A DNA stretch of 64,000 bases from Methylomicrobium sp035916875 (lineage in GTDB: Bacteria; Pseudomonadota; Gammaproteobacteria; Methylococcales; Methylomonadaceae): assembly GCF_035916875.1 (NCBI RefSeq), contig NZ_JAXUHN010000094.1, positions 124,001 to 188,000 on the forward strand. The letters run 5' to 3'. The notes below the pieces were generated by a model, which was not told where the DNA came from, searched no databases, and worked only from the letters and a program-made list of their open reading frames with translations. Position numbers and translations under genes: made by a program. Shown one piece after another: positions 53,798 to 62,274 of the stretch. Within the stretch, counting starts at the first letter, position 1. The number at the start of each line of letters is the position of its first letter.

Positions 53798-53867
53798 GGT
53801 GGGCAGCGCTAAACTGCCCACCGTAAGTGAATGTTCAAGGTGGCAAACGGTAAGGCCGTTTGGCCAC
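53798..53867. repeat. Two tandem hairpins between glyA and ftfL
   Basis: Stem 1: 53798-53806 with 53814-53822 (GGTGGGCAG, 9 bp, seven-base loop). Stem 2: 53840-53850 with 53856-53867 (GTGGCAAACGG, 11 bp with one bulged base). Both lie in the 115-base gap between two leftward genes. They look like dispersed intergenic palindromes and could lower or process the downstream transcript. Confidence 0.65.
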
Positions 53868-53899
53868 TCTACATAATGGATGCGTTGGCGTAGGCCGTT

Positions 53900-55156
53900 T
53901 TAAGCACCGTAGACTGGAAAACGAGCACACAGCGCCGCGACTTTTTCACGCACCGCCGCAATTACGTTTTCATCGTCGATGTTCTCCATCACGTCGCACA
54001 TCCAGTGCGCGACATTGATCACCTGTTCTTCCTTGAAGCCGCGCGTGGTCGGCGCCGGGGTGCCGACGCGGATGCCGCTGGTTACGAAAGGTGACTGCGG
54101 GTCATTAGGTACCGCATTTTTGTTCACCGTGATGTGCGCCTTGCCGAGCGCCGCGTCGGCGGCCTTGCCGGTAATGCCTTTCGGAATCAAGGAGACCAGC
54201 ATCAAATGGTTGTCGGTGCCGCCCGAGACTACGTCGAAGCCGCGTTCGATGAAGACTTTCGCCATCGCCTGTGCATTCTTGATCACCTGCTGCTGATAGG
54301 CTTTGAATTCCGGTTCCAGCGCTTCCTTGAAGGCGACGGCCTTGGCCGCGATCACGTGCATCAAAGGGCCGCCCTGAATGCCGGGGAAAATCATCGAGTT
54401 GATTTTCTTTTCGAGCTCGGCGTTGGCTTTGCCCAGGATGATGCCGCCGCGCGGGCCGCGCAGACTTTTATGCGTCGTGGTGGTGACGATGTCGGCGTAA
54501 GGCACCGGGTTCGGATAAAGGCCTGCCGCGACCAATCCCGCGACATGCGCCATATCGACCAGCAGGTAGGCGCCGACCGCGTCGGCGATCGCACGGAAAC
54601 GCGCCCAATCCATGATCCGCGAATACGCGGAGAAACCGGCGACGATCACTTTCGGGTGATGTTCGCGCGCCAAGGCTTCGATTTGATCGTAATCGAGCAG
54701 GCCGGTGGCGGGATCCAAATGGTATTGTACGGCGTTGTAAATTTTACCGGAGAAATTCGGCTTCGCGCCGTGCGTCAAATGGCCGCCATCGGACAGCGCC
54801 AAGCCTAAAATGGTGTCGCCCGGTTGGATCAGCGCCATGTAGGCGGCGGCGTTGGCTTGTGAGCCGGAGTGCGCCTGTACGTTCGCCCAGTCTGCCCCGA
54901 ACAGTTGCTTGGCGCGATCGATGGCCAGTTGCTCGACGACATCGACATATTCGCAGCCGCCATAGTAGCGTTTGCCCGGGTAACCTTCCGCGTATTTGTT
55001 GGTTAGCACCGTGCCTTGCGCTTCCAGTACGCGCGGGCTGGAGTAGTTTTCCGAAGCGATCAGTTCGATGTGGTCTTCCTGGCGCCGGCGTTCATCTTCG
55101 AGCGCCTGGAACAGTTCATCGTCGTAACCTTTGATAGTCATCGATTTATTAAACAT
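53900..55156 (-). CDS. glyA: Serine hydroxymethyltransferase
   Basis: A 418-residue PLP enzyme that adds methylene-THF carbon to glycine to form serine, the first assimilation step of the serine cycle. The PLP lysine lies in TTTTHKSLRGPRGG; the N-terminal HIELIASENYSSP and GGHLTHG segments are intact. AAGGAG precedes the ATG by six bases. It sits between glycerate kinase and formate-THF ligase, all read leftward, which marks it as the C1-assimilation copy, possibly besides a housekeeping glyA elsewhere. Confidence 0.96.
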   Translation of the reverse strand: MFNKSMTIKGYDDELFQALEDERRRQEDHIELIASENYSSPRVLEAQGTVLTNKYAEGYPGKRYYGGCEYVDVVEQLAIDRAKQLFGADWANVQAHSGSQANAAAYMALIQPGDTILGLALSDGGHLTHGAKPNFSGKIYNAVQYHLDPATGLLDYDQIEALAREHHPKVIVAGFSAYSRIMDWARFRAIADAVGAYLLVDMAHVAGLVAAGLYPNPVPYADIVTTTTHKSLRGPRGGIILGKANAELEKKINSMIFPGIQGGPLMHVIAAKAVAFKEALEPEFKAYQQQVIKNAQAMAKVFIERGFDVVSGGTDNHLMLVSLIPKGITGKAADAALGKAHITVNKNAVPNDPQSPFVTSGIRVGTPAPTTRGFKEEQVINVAHWMCDVMENIDDENVIAAVREKVAALCARFPVYGA

Positions 55157-55228
55157 GTGAATCTCCTTATGAATTTGGGATATTTTAGGGCTTGTCGGGG
55201 CTGTGGTGCAAAGAGTTATCGTATAGCC

Positions 55229-56593
55229 CTAGGTTTTCGGGTGAATCAATAGAATCTGTAGATCGGCGACATTGGTGCCGGTCGCGCCGGTGATCAGTAA
55301 ATCGCCCGAAGCTTGCAAGGCGTGATACGAATCGTTGATGCTGAGCAACGCTATGGGATCGATGCCTTGGGAGCGCATCCGCGTCAACGAACCGGCATCC
55401 ACTCGTCCGCCCGCCGCATCGGTGGGGCCGTCGCGGCCGTCGGTGCCGGCGCTTAGAAAAACCCAGTCCGCGTCGAGTTTCTTACGTTCTTCGAACAATG
55501 CAAACGCCAGCGCCATTTCCTGATTGCGGCCGCCGAGACCGTTGCCGGCCAGTTTGACGGTTGTTTCGCCGCCCGCCAGAAAGGCCATCGGCTGGTGGAT
55601 TTTTTGGAAGTCGGCGAGAGTATTCGCCCAGTGTTCGGCGGTTTCTCTGGCAATACCACATAAATGATCACTGTAGATAACGGGCTCATAGCCAAGATGC
55701 TTTGCCATTTGGGCTGCGGCATTCAGGCTGATCGTATTGCTGCCGATCAAGGTATGGCCGGTTTTTTCAAAGATTGGATCATTCGGCTTCGGTGTTTCGG
55801 GGGCATTTCCACTCGCACCGTTTTGCAAATGGTCTCGGACCGAAACGGGAACCTGTTGCCAAAGCTGTCGGTTTTGTAGGATGCGGATCGCCTCGTGAAA
55901 AGTGCTCGGATCGGGCACGGTCGGGCCGCTCGCAATCGCACTCAGATCGTCGCCGAGCACATCGGACAGAATCAGCGCGTGCAAATCGGCCGGCGAGGCG
56001 AGCTTTGCGAGGCCGCCGCCTTTCAATTGCGACAGATGCTTGCGCACACAGTTGATCTCGTTGATGTCCGCGCCGCTGGCCAACAATAGGCGGGTAACCT
56101 CGCATTTTTCGGGTAAGGAAATAGCGTCGACAGGGCAGGGGATCAGGGCCGAACCGCCGCCGCTGACCAGCGTCAGCACCAGTTCGCCGGCTTGCGCCCG
56201 GCTGGCTTTTTCGGCGAGCCGTTGGGCGGCTTTATATCCCGCTACGTCCGGCAACGGATGGCCCGCGCCGAAGACTTCGGTGTGGTCCAGCGTAGCAACG
56301 TTCTCGTAGTAGGTCACGGCAATACCTTTGCCCGCCCATAATGATTCGGGGATCATCTCTTCGGTCGCTTTGGCCATCGCCGAGGCGGCCTTGCCAAAAG
56401 CGATCAGATGAATTTTTGGCCATTTGCCCAGGCGCTGTTTGCTGGGGTCGCCAATATCCAGGCGGATCGCCAAATGCCGCGCACTGGCCGAGAGGCAGTT
56501 TTTAACTGCCAGATACGGGTCGGCCGCCGCCACGCCCGCCTGGTAAATGGCAAAGGCATTGTCGCGCAACGCGAGGGATGATTCACTTTCCAC
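55229..56593 (-). CDS. gckA: Glycerate 2-kinase (MOFRL family)
   Basis: About 454 residues; phosphorylates glycerate to 2-phosphoglycerate in the serine cycle. Family features: an N-terminal DUF4147 domain (LIAFGKAASAMAKA, LVSGGGSALIPCPV, GDDLSAIASGPTVPD) and a C-terminal MOFRL domain (FLAGGETTVKLAGNGLGGR, LSAGTDGRDGPTDAAG). The frame stays open far into mtdA, so the start is uncertain: I use GTG 56593, which begins just ahead of ESSLALRDNAFAIY; a TTG at 56626 overlapping the mtdA stop is the alternative. Neither has a clear ribosome site, so translation may be coupled to mtdA. Confidence 0.88.
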   Translation of the reverse strand: MESESSLALRDNAFAIYQAGVAAADPYLAVKNCLSASARHLAIRLDIGDPSKQRLGKWPKIHLIAFGKAASAMAKATEEMIPESLWAGKGIAVTYYENVATLDHTEVFGAGHPLPDVAGYKAAQRLAEKASRAQAGELVLTLVSGGGSALIPCPVDAISLPEKCEVTRLLLASGADINEINCVRKHLSQLKGGGLAKLASPADLHALILSDVLGDDLSAIASGPTVPDPSTFHEAIRILQNRQLWQQVPVSVRDHLQNGASGNAPETPKPNDPIFEKTGHTLIGSNTISLNAAAQMAKHLGYEPVIYSDHLCGIARETAEHWANTLADFQKIHQPMAFLAGGETTVKLAGNGLGGRNQEMALAFALFEERKKLDADWVFLSAGTDGRDGPTDAAGGRVDAGSLTRMRSQGIDPIALLSINDSYHALQASGDLLITGATGTNVADLQILLIHPKT

Positions 56594-56622
56594 TGAATTG
56601 AATCGGTTTGTGGAAACGGTAA

Positions 56623-57480
56623 TCAAGCCATTTGCTTGGCTAATTCGAAAATGTTTTCCGCGTCGAAAACCAGTTTGTTGTCGGTAAACAATTTGCCGAT
56701 GCAGGCGCGGTGCAGTTCGAGTTTTAACGGGCCGAAGCCAAGCGCGCCCCAGACGATCTTGCCGTAGCGTTCCTTGCCCTTGTCGAATACGTCGATGCCG
56801 CCGATACCGATTGGCGGGGTCGCGTTCGCATCCGCGATCAGTTCGATGTCGGGATTGTTTTGCCAATGTTCGGCGCCGATCAGTTCGATGCCGGCCGCGC
56901 CGGCCGCAAACACGATGTTCGCGTTTTCGATCGCATGGCCTCTGGAGTCATGGTCGGCAGCTTCGATGGGGGTGATGTTGACGCCGAAGCGAGCTTCCAT
57001 TGCTTGGCAAGCCTCGACGACTTTTGCCATTTTGCGGCCGGTCATCGAAACGATCGCGCCTTCGCGGCTCAGCATCACCGCCGCCCGTTGTCCGACAGGC
57101 CCGGTGCCGGCCAGGACGACCGCTTTTTTACCGGATAACGTGCCGCTGACCGCCAATTTGGCGACCGCCGCCGCGGCGGTGGTGTTGCCGCCGTTGCTGT
57201 CCAGCATCACCGAGACTTGAAAGCCTGGGAAAAATTTGCTTTGGACCGCTTTCAGCAGATTTTGCCCGGCGATCATGTCGCTGCCGCCGATGAAGATCGC
57301 GGTATTTTTTTTGTCTTTCGGCGCCCGTGTAAAAATCGCGCCTTCGACCAGGCCGCCAATATTGTCCGGCGTGAGTGCGCCGAAACCGGTCACATGATCG
57401 GCGCCTCCGTCATAGGCAACGACCGTATCGAAGACGGCGGGATGCAGGTCGGTATCGAATTGGAACAGCAGTTTTTTCAT
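56623..57480 (-). CDS. mtdA: NADP-dependent methylene-THF/methylene-H4MPT dehydrogenase
   Basis: A 285-residue MtdA. It oxidises or reduces between methylene and methenyl forms of tetrahydrofolate and tetrahydromethanopterin with NADP, linking formaldehyde/formate carbon to the serine cycle. The Rossmann segment reads VVLAGTGPVGQRAAVML, and FIGGSDMIAGQNLL and GGNTTAAAAVAKLA are typical of MtdA. It heads the leftward mtdA-gckA-glyA-ftfL group and is divergent from mdh. Confidence 0.95.
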   Translation of the reverse strand: MKKLLFQFDTDLHPAVFDTVVAYDGGADHVTGFGALTPDNIGGLVEGAIFTRAPKDKKNTAIFIGGSDMIAGQNLLKAVQSKFFPGFQVSVMLDSNGGNTTAAAAVAKLAVSGTLSGKKAVVLAGTGPVGQRAAVMLSREGAIVSMTGRKMAKVVEACQAMEARFGVNITPIEAADHDSRGHAIENANIVFAAGAAGIELIGAEHWQNNPDIELIADANATPPIGIGGIDVFDKGKERYGKIVWGALGFGPLKLELHRACIGKLFTDNKLVFDAENIFELAKQMA

Positions 57481-57785
57481 GGATGTCGGAGAGCAGGCCG
57501 ATGACGGCCGAATGCAAATGTTAAATGGGGGATTATTATACCTGAGATGCGTTGTTGATGTCGGCCGGCCTAAGGCCGTAATTAACGATCAAGCGGCGAT
57601 CAATCGGCTTGCGGGCGTGAGGGCTTGACGTTATCATTAACCGTAGGCAGACAGGGCTCGATGATGATGCGAATGGCGTGAATGCTCAGGCTTCCCGCAG
57701 TGGTTATTTGCCGCGAGCGATGATGTTTTCCAAATCAAGCGTTATCGAATAATACACTTACAAATTTAATCATTAGGGATAACAA
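57481..57785. other. Divergent region mtdA/mdh
   Basis: About 305 bases that must carry promoters for mtdA (left) and mdh (right). A 7-bp palindrome GGCCGGCCTAAGGCC region lies near 57564-57578. TAATAC near 57752 could be a -10 for mdh, without a good -35. No gene seen. Confidence 0.4.
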
Positions 57786-58763
57786 ATGAAAACACCCGTT
57801 CATATCGCGGTTTCGGGCGCTGCCGGACAAATTAGCTATTCTCTGTTGTTCCGCCTGGCTTCGGGCTCATTACTGGGTCCCGATCAGCCGATCATTCTGC
57901 ACTTGCTCGAAATTCCTCAGGCGATGCGCGTTTTGGACGGCGTGGTAATGGAATTGCAGGATTGCGCCAGTCCCTTGCTGCACCGCGTCGAAACGTCCGA
58001 CGACCCGCGTGTTGCGTTTAGAAACGCCGATTATGTGTTTCTGGTCGGCGCGCGCCCTCGGGGACCGGGTATGGAGCGTAAGGATTTGTTGGAAGTGAAT
58101 GCGGAGATATTTTCGGTGCAGGGCAGGGCCTTGAGCGATGTCGCGAGCCGCAAGGTGAAAGTCCTGGTAACCGGCAATCCAGCCAATACGAATGCGCTGA
58201 TTGCGCTGAAAAACGCGCCGGACCTTGGGCCTGAAAATTTTTCGTCGATGACCCGGTTGGATCACAATCGCTCGATCAGTCTGCTCGCAGATAAATGTGG
58301 CGTGTTGGCGACCGACGTGAAGAACATGACGATTTGGGGCAATCATTCGACCACTCAATATCCCGATTTGCATCACGCGAAAGTCAAAGGCCAGGATGCG
58401 CTGTCCTTGGTCGAACGCCACTGGTTCATCGATGATTTCATTCCGACCGTGCAGCAGCGCGGCGCGGCGGTGATCAAGGCGCGCGGCTTGTCGAGCGCGG
58501 CTTCCGCGGCCAATGCCGCCATCGATCATATGCGTGATTGGGCCCTGGATACGCCGGATGGCGACTGGGTCAGCATGGGCATCCTCTCCGATGGCAGTTA
58601 TGCGATCGAAAGGGATCTGATGTATTCCTTTCCGGTAACCGTCACCCATGGCGAGGTCAGTATCGTGAAAGGGCTAAATATCAATGAATTCAGCATGCAA
58701 AAGATGCGGCTGACCGAGACTGAGTTGAAGGAAGAACGGGACGCGATCCGGCATTTGCTATAA
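57786..58763 (+). CDS. mdh: Malate dehydrogenase
   Basis: A 325-residue NAD-dependent malate dehydrogenase of the cytosolic (MDH1-like) class found in many bacteria. The cofactor loop SGAAGQISYSLLF lies at residues 9-21; substrate residues are in GARPRGPGMERKDLL, the catalytic Asp in TRLDHNRS and catalytic His in IWGNHSTTQYPD. In the serine cycle it turns oxaloacetate (from PEP carboxylase, not in this window) into malate, the substrate of malate-CoA ligase encoded 3.5 kb to the right. Followed by a short hairpin. Confidence 0.96.
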   Translation: MKTPVHIAVSGAAGQISYSLLFRLASGSLLGPDQPIILHLLEIPQAMRVLDGVVMELQDCASPLLHRVETSDDPRVAFRNADYVFLVGARPRGPGMERKDLLEVNAEIFSVQGRALSDVASRKVKVLVTGNPANTNALIALKNAPDLGPENFSSMTRLDHNRSISLLADKCGVLATDVKNMTIWGNHSTTQYPDLHHAKVKGQDALSLVERHWFIDDFIPTVQQRGAAVIKARGLSSAASAANAAIDHMRDWALDTPDGDWVSMGILSDGSYAIERDLMYSFPVTVTHGEVSIVKGLNINEFSMQKMRLTETELKEERDAIRHLL

Positions 58764-58784
58764 ATCTGCCGAATTGATCAAAAA

Positions 58785-58810
58785 GTCGGGTTAGCGTAGC
58801 GTAACCCGAC
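58785..58810. terminator. Hairpin between mdh and hprA (convergent)
   Basis: Perfect 9-bp stem (58785-58793 with 58802-58810, GTCGGGTTA) and eight-base loop, preceded by AAAAA on the left so that it has a T-run when read leftward. It can end transcripts from both sides, better for the hprA side. The GGGTTa...tAACCC core resembles the other hairpins in this window. Confidence 0.6.
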
Positions 58811-58839
58811 ATTACCGTAATCTTGAAAGAGTTTTAAAA

Positions 58840-59814
58840 TTATACAACCCGATCGCGTGGTTCCTGCCCCGCAAAAAACGCCGCGATATTTTCCAGCACC
58901 CGGTTGCCCATCGCGACGCGGGTTTCCACCGTCGCACTGCCAAGATGCGGCAGCAGGGCCACGTTGTCGAGTTCCAGGAAGCCTGGGTAGACATTTGGCT
59001 CGCCCTCGTAAACATCCAGGCCCGCTCCGGTGATCCAGCGTTCCTTCAATGCCTTGCACAAGGCCCGATTGTCAACCACATCGCCGCGCGCGGTATTGAT
59101 CAAGTGTCCGGCCGGACGCATCAGCTTTAAACGCTCTTCATTGATCAGATGCCGGTTTTCAGCGCTGCCAGGACAATGCAATGAAACAAAATCAGATTTG
59201 CTCAATAGTTCCTCGATTGTCGCGCAGCGGCTGGCCTGAACGTCGTCGATAACTTCCTGTGCCGGCGGATTGCGTGGTGTATAAAATAGGATTTTCATTC
59301 CAAAACCATGATGCGCCTTTTTTGCGACCGCTTGCGCAATCCGGCCGAAGCCGATCAATCCGAGCGTCTTGCCGGTGACTTTTTGGCCGAGCAAGTGCGT
59401 CGGTCCCCAGCCGGCCCATTGGCCGCTACGCACCAGGTGATCGCCTTCGGAGGCGCGGCGGGCCGACATCAACAGCAGCAGCATGGCAATATCGGCGGTG
59501 CAGTCGGTCAGGACGCCAGGCGTGTTGGTCACGACCAACCCTTGTTCCTTTGCGGCGGCGATGTCGATATTGTTATAGCCGACCCCGAAATTGCCGATGA
59601 TCCGGGCGCGCTTGTTCGGGACGCGCAGAATATCGGCGGTGATCGGATCGGTGACGGTCGGCAGCAGCGCATCGGCATTTTGCAGCGCCCCTTTCAATGC
59701 GTCGGCGGTCATCGGCACGTCTGTTTCATTCAGCGTGACGTCGTACAATTCTTTCAATTTCGCCTCGACTTCCGAGGGCCATCTGCGGGTCACGACGACT
59801 TTGGGTTTGCTCAT
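58840..59814 (-). CDS. hprA: Hydroxypyruvate reductase
   Basis: A 324-residue D-2-hydroxyacid dehydrogenase that reduces hydroxypyruvate to glycerate (and glyoxylate to glycolate). NAD motif region LGLIGFGRIAQAVAKKA; catalytic Arg in NTARGDVVDN, Glu in LDVYEGEPNV and His in LLPHLGSAT are present. It sits downstream of serine-glyoxylate aminotransferase, read the same way, so product and next enzyme of the serine cycle are encoded together. A hairpin lies in the 68-base gap between them. Confidence 0.94.
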   Translation of the reverse strand: MSKPKVVVTRRWPSEVEAKLKELYDVTLNETDVPMTADALKGALQNADALLPTVTDPITADILRVPNKRARIIGNFGVGYNNIDIAAAKEQGLVVTNTPGVLTDCTADIAMLLLLMSARRASEGDHLVRSGQWAGWGPTHLLGQKVTGKTLGLIGFGRIAQAVAKKAHHGFGMKILFYTPRNPPAQEVIDDVQASRCATIEELLSKSDFVSLHCPGSAENRHLINEERLKLMRPAGHLINTARGDVVDNRALCKALKERWITGAGLDVYEGEPNVYPGFLELDNVALLPHLGSATVETRVAMGNRVLENIAAFFAGQEPRDRVV

Positions 59815-59846
59815 GGCATCATCTCAACATAGGTCAATCACCTATA

Positions 59847-59875
59847 AAGCCGGGTTGGGGCACACAACCCGGCTT
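59847..59875. repeat. Hairpin between sgaA and hprA
   Basis: Perfect 11-bp stem (59847-59857 with 59865-59875, AAGCCGGGTTG) and a seven-base loop, in the gap between two leftward genes. The arm GCCGGGTTG is the same as in the hairpin after thrC (5329-5358). It may reduce read-through into hprA or protect the sgaA mRNA end. Confidence 0.65.
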
Positions 59876-59882
59876 ATCGTTT

Positions 59883-61049
59883 TTACTTCGCGGTGGAACG
59901 GTAATATTCGACTGCCGCCCCAACGCCGCTGCCCGGCTTGATGTCGAAGCCACAATCCAGCATCGCCATTTCGACGCCGGCGAACGCGCCGAGCATCGAC
60001 ACATCGTTCATGTCGCCGACATGGCCGATGCGGAATACCTTGCCAGACAATTCGGACAGGCCCGCACCGAGCGAAATGTTGTATTTTTTGAACGCGACGC
60101 TGATCACTTCGCGGGCATCCTTGTCTTCAGGCACGACGACTGCCGAGACGGTATCGGACTCGAAGCCGGGGTGCGCGCACAGTTTCAGGCCCCAGGCCGC
60201 AATGGCCTGGCGAGTGCCTTCGGCGAGACGGTGGTGACGGGCATAAACATTGTCCATACCTTCTTCGAGCAACAGATCCAGCGCCTTGCGCAAGCCGTAC
60301 AGAATCGGCAGAGCCGGGGTATAAGGCGTGTAGCCGTCCTTGTTCTGGTTCATCTGATCACGCAGATCCAGGAAGCAGCGCGGATATTTGCTGGTTTCGG
60401 TCGCGTTCAATGCTTTTTGGCTGAAGCACAGAAACGCGCCGCCGGCCGGCAGCATGAAGCCTTTTTGCGAGCCGCTGATCGCGCCGTCGACGCCCCAGTC
60501 GTCCATCCGGAAATCCAGGCTGGCGATCGAGCTGACGCCGTCTACGAACAGTAGCGCAGGGTGGCCTGCCGCATCCATGGCTTTGCGGACGCCGGCGATG
60601 TCGCTGGTCACGCCGGTCGCGGTTTCGTTGTGGGTCGTCAACACCGCCTTGATTTCGTGATTTTTGTCTTCCTTCAGGCGCGCTTCCAACTTGTCCAGCG
60701 GAATGCCCTTGCCCCAGGTTTCCTGATGGATTTCGACATCGAACCCTAAGCGTTTCGCCATTTCGGCCCACAGGTGGCTGAATTGGCCGAAGCGGTAAAT
60801 GATCACTTTGTCGCCCGGATTCAGCGTGTTGGTCAACGCGACTTCCCAGCCGGCGGTGCCGGTCGCGGGAAAAATGAAGCATTGTCCTTTTTCGGTGCGG
60901 AAGACTTTTTTCATGTCTTCGAGCAATGGCTTGAACAGCGTCGGGAATTTGGGCGAACGGTGGTCTTCCATCGGCGCGTGCATCGCGCTTAAAACTTCAT
61001 GAGGAACGTTGGTAGGGCCAGGAATATAAAGGTGGTTGCGACCAGCCAT
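59883..61049 (-). CDS. sgaA: Serine-glyoxylate aminotransferase
   Basis: A 388-residue PLP enzyme that converts serine and glyoxylate to hydroxypyruvate and glycine, regenerating the serine-cycle acceptor. The PLP lysine is in ISGSQKGFMLPAGG; N-terminal NHLYIPGPTNVPHEVL and the FPATGTAGWEVAL segment match the family. It is divergent from mclA, whose promoter lies in the 248-base gap, and upstream of hprA. Confidence 0.95.
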   Translation of the reverse strand: MAGRNHLYIPGPTNVPHEVLSAMHAPMEDHRSPKFPTLFKPLLEDMKKVFRTEKGQCFIFPATGTAGWEVALTNTLNPGDKVIIYRFGQFSHLWAEMAKRLGFDVEIHQETWGKGIPLDKLEARLKEDKNHEIKAVLTTHNETATGVTSDIAGVRKAMDAAGHPALLFVDGVSSIASLDFRMDDWGVDGAISGSQKGFMLPAGGAFLCFSQKALNATETSKYPRCFLDLRDQMNQNKDGYTPYTPALPILYGLRKALDLLLEEGMDNVYARHHRLAEGTRQAIAAWGLKLCAHPGFESDTVSAVVVPEDKDAREVISVAFKKYNISLGAGLSELSGKVFRIGHVGDMNDVSMLGAFAGVEMAMLDCGFDIKPGSGVGAAVEYYRSTAK

Positions 61050-61221
61050 GGATTTGCCTCGTCAGGGTAGTTAAACGTTATAAAAACGGGGTTGGGCACT
61101 CAATGCGCCAAAATTCAAAAACCGCCAATGATGACATACTGGGCTGCAATCGGCAATAGCCGGAGCAAAGCCCTGCCACTGACGCCCACGCCCTGTAACC
61201 GCTAAACAAACGCGGTAATCA

Positions 61222-61249
61222 TTGACTTTGAAATCTCCGAAAGTACAAT
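61222..61249 (+). promoter_or_regulatory. Sigma-70 promoter for mclA-mtkA-mtkB
   Basis: TTGACT (61222-61227), a 16-base spacer and TACAAT (61244-61249), each one or two changes from consensus. The mclA start codon is 49 bases past the -10 box. Confidence 0.6.
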
Positions 61250-61297
61250 GGCGGATTTATCTTAATTACAGTACGAACAATAGGCAGGTAGTCAACA

Positions 61298-62248
61298 ATG
61301 AGTCACACTTTATACACGGCGTCGGTGCAGCGCATTCAGCGCTGTGAACTAGCAGTTCCCGGATCGAATCCCGGCATGTTCGAAAAAGCCTTGAAAAGCG
61401 GTGTGGACTTCATTTTTCTCGACCTCGAAGATGCGGTGGCGCCCGACGACAAATTACAGGCGCGCAAAAACATCATCGAAGCGATCAACGATTTGGACTG
61501 GAAGGGCCACGGCATTACCTTGTCCGTGCGGATCAACGGTCTGGACACCCAATATATGGTGCGCGACGTGGTCGATCTGGTCGAACAGGCCGGCGCCAAA
61601 ATCGACACGATTCTGATTCCTAAGGTCGGCGTTTACGGCGATGTGTACATGGTCGAGGCGATGCTGAATCAGCTTGAAATGCAGCAGGGCCTGAAAAACA
61701 AGATCGGCATCGAAGCGTTGATCGAAACTGCGCTGGGCATGGCCAATGTCGAGGACATCGCAAGACAGGGCGCCAGCGGCCGTCTCGAAGCGTTGCATTT
61801 CGGCGTCGCCGATTATGCGGCCAGCAACCGTGCGCGGACCGTCAATATCGGCGGTCTGAATCCAGACTATCCGGGCGACCAGTGGCACGCGGCGATCAGT
61901 CGTATGACCGTGGCCTGCCGCGCTTACGGCTTGCGTCCGATCGACGGACCGTTCGGCGATCTGAAAGATCCGGAAGGTTACAAACAGGCCGCACGGCGCG
62001 CCGCCGCGCTCGGCTGCGAAGGCAAATGGGCGATTCATCCGTCGCAAATCGAATTGGCCAATGAGGTGTTTACGCCGCCGGCCGCCGAAGTCGAAAAAGC
62101 CAAGCGCATTCTGATTGCCATGCAGGAAGCGGCGGCGCAAGGCAAAGGCGCGGCCTCGCTGGACGGTCGCCTGATCGATGCGGCTTCCGAAAAAATGGCG
62201 AACAATATCGTCAGAGCGGCCGAAGCGATTGCCGCGAAAACTAAATAA
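61298..62248 (+). CDS. mclA: L-malyl-CoA lyase
   Basis: A 316-residue HpcH/HpaI-type (CitE-like) lyase that splits malyl-CoA into glyoxylate and acetyl-CoA, closing the serine cycle. Features: CELAVPGSNPGMFEKAL, the acidic FLDLEDAVAPDDK metal motif, IGIEALIETALGM, and GKWAIHPSQI near the C-terminus. It leads the rightward mclA-mtkA-mtkB operon; mtkA starts 26 bases later. A stretch inside the gene near 61340 looks like a tRNA T-arm by chance. Confidence 0.95.
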   Translation: MSHTLYTASVQRIQRCELAVPGSNPGMFEKALKSGVDFIFLDLEDAVAPDDKLQARKNIIEAINDLDWKGHGITLSVRINGLDTQYMVRDVVDLVEQAGAKIDTILIPKVGVYGDVYMVEAMLNQLEMQQGLKNKIGIEALIETALGMANVEDIARQGASGRLEALHFGVADYAASNRARTVNIGGLNPDYPGDQWHAAISRMTVACRAYGLRPIDGPFGDLKDPEGYKQAARRAAALGCEGKWAIHPSQIELANEVFTPPAAEVEKAKRILIAMQEAAAQGKGAASLDGRLIDAASEKMANNIVRAAEAIAAKTK

Positions 62249-62274
62249 TAACTGATAGCGGAGAGGCAAGAGTC

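Noticed and set aside
61336..61380. Stretch resembling a tRNA T-arm and acceptor (CCCGGATCGAATCCCGG)
   Set aside because: It codes for conserved residues of malyl-CoA lyase (VPGSNPGMF) and no D-arm or anticodon arm fits.
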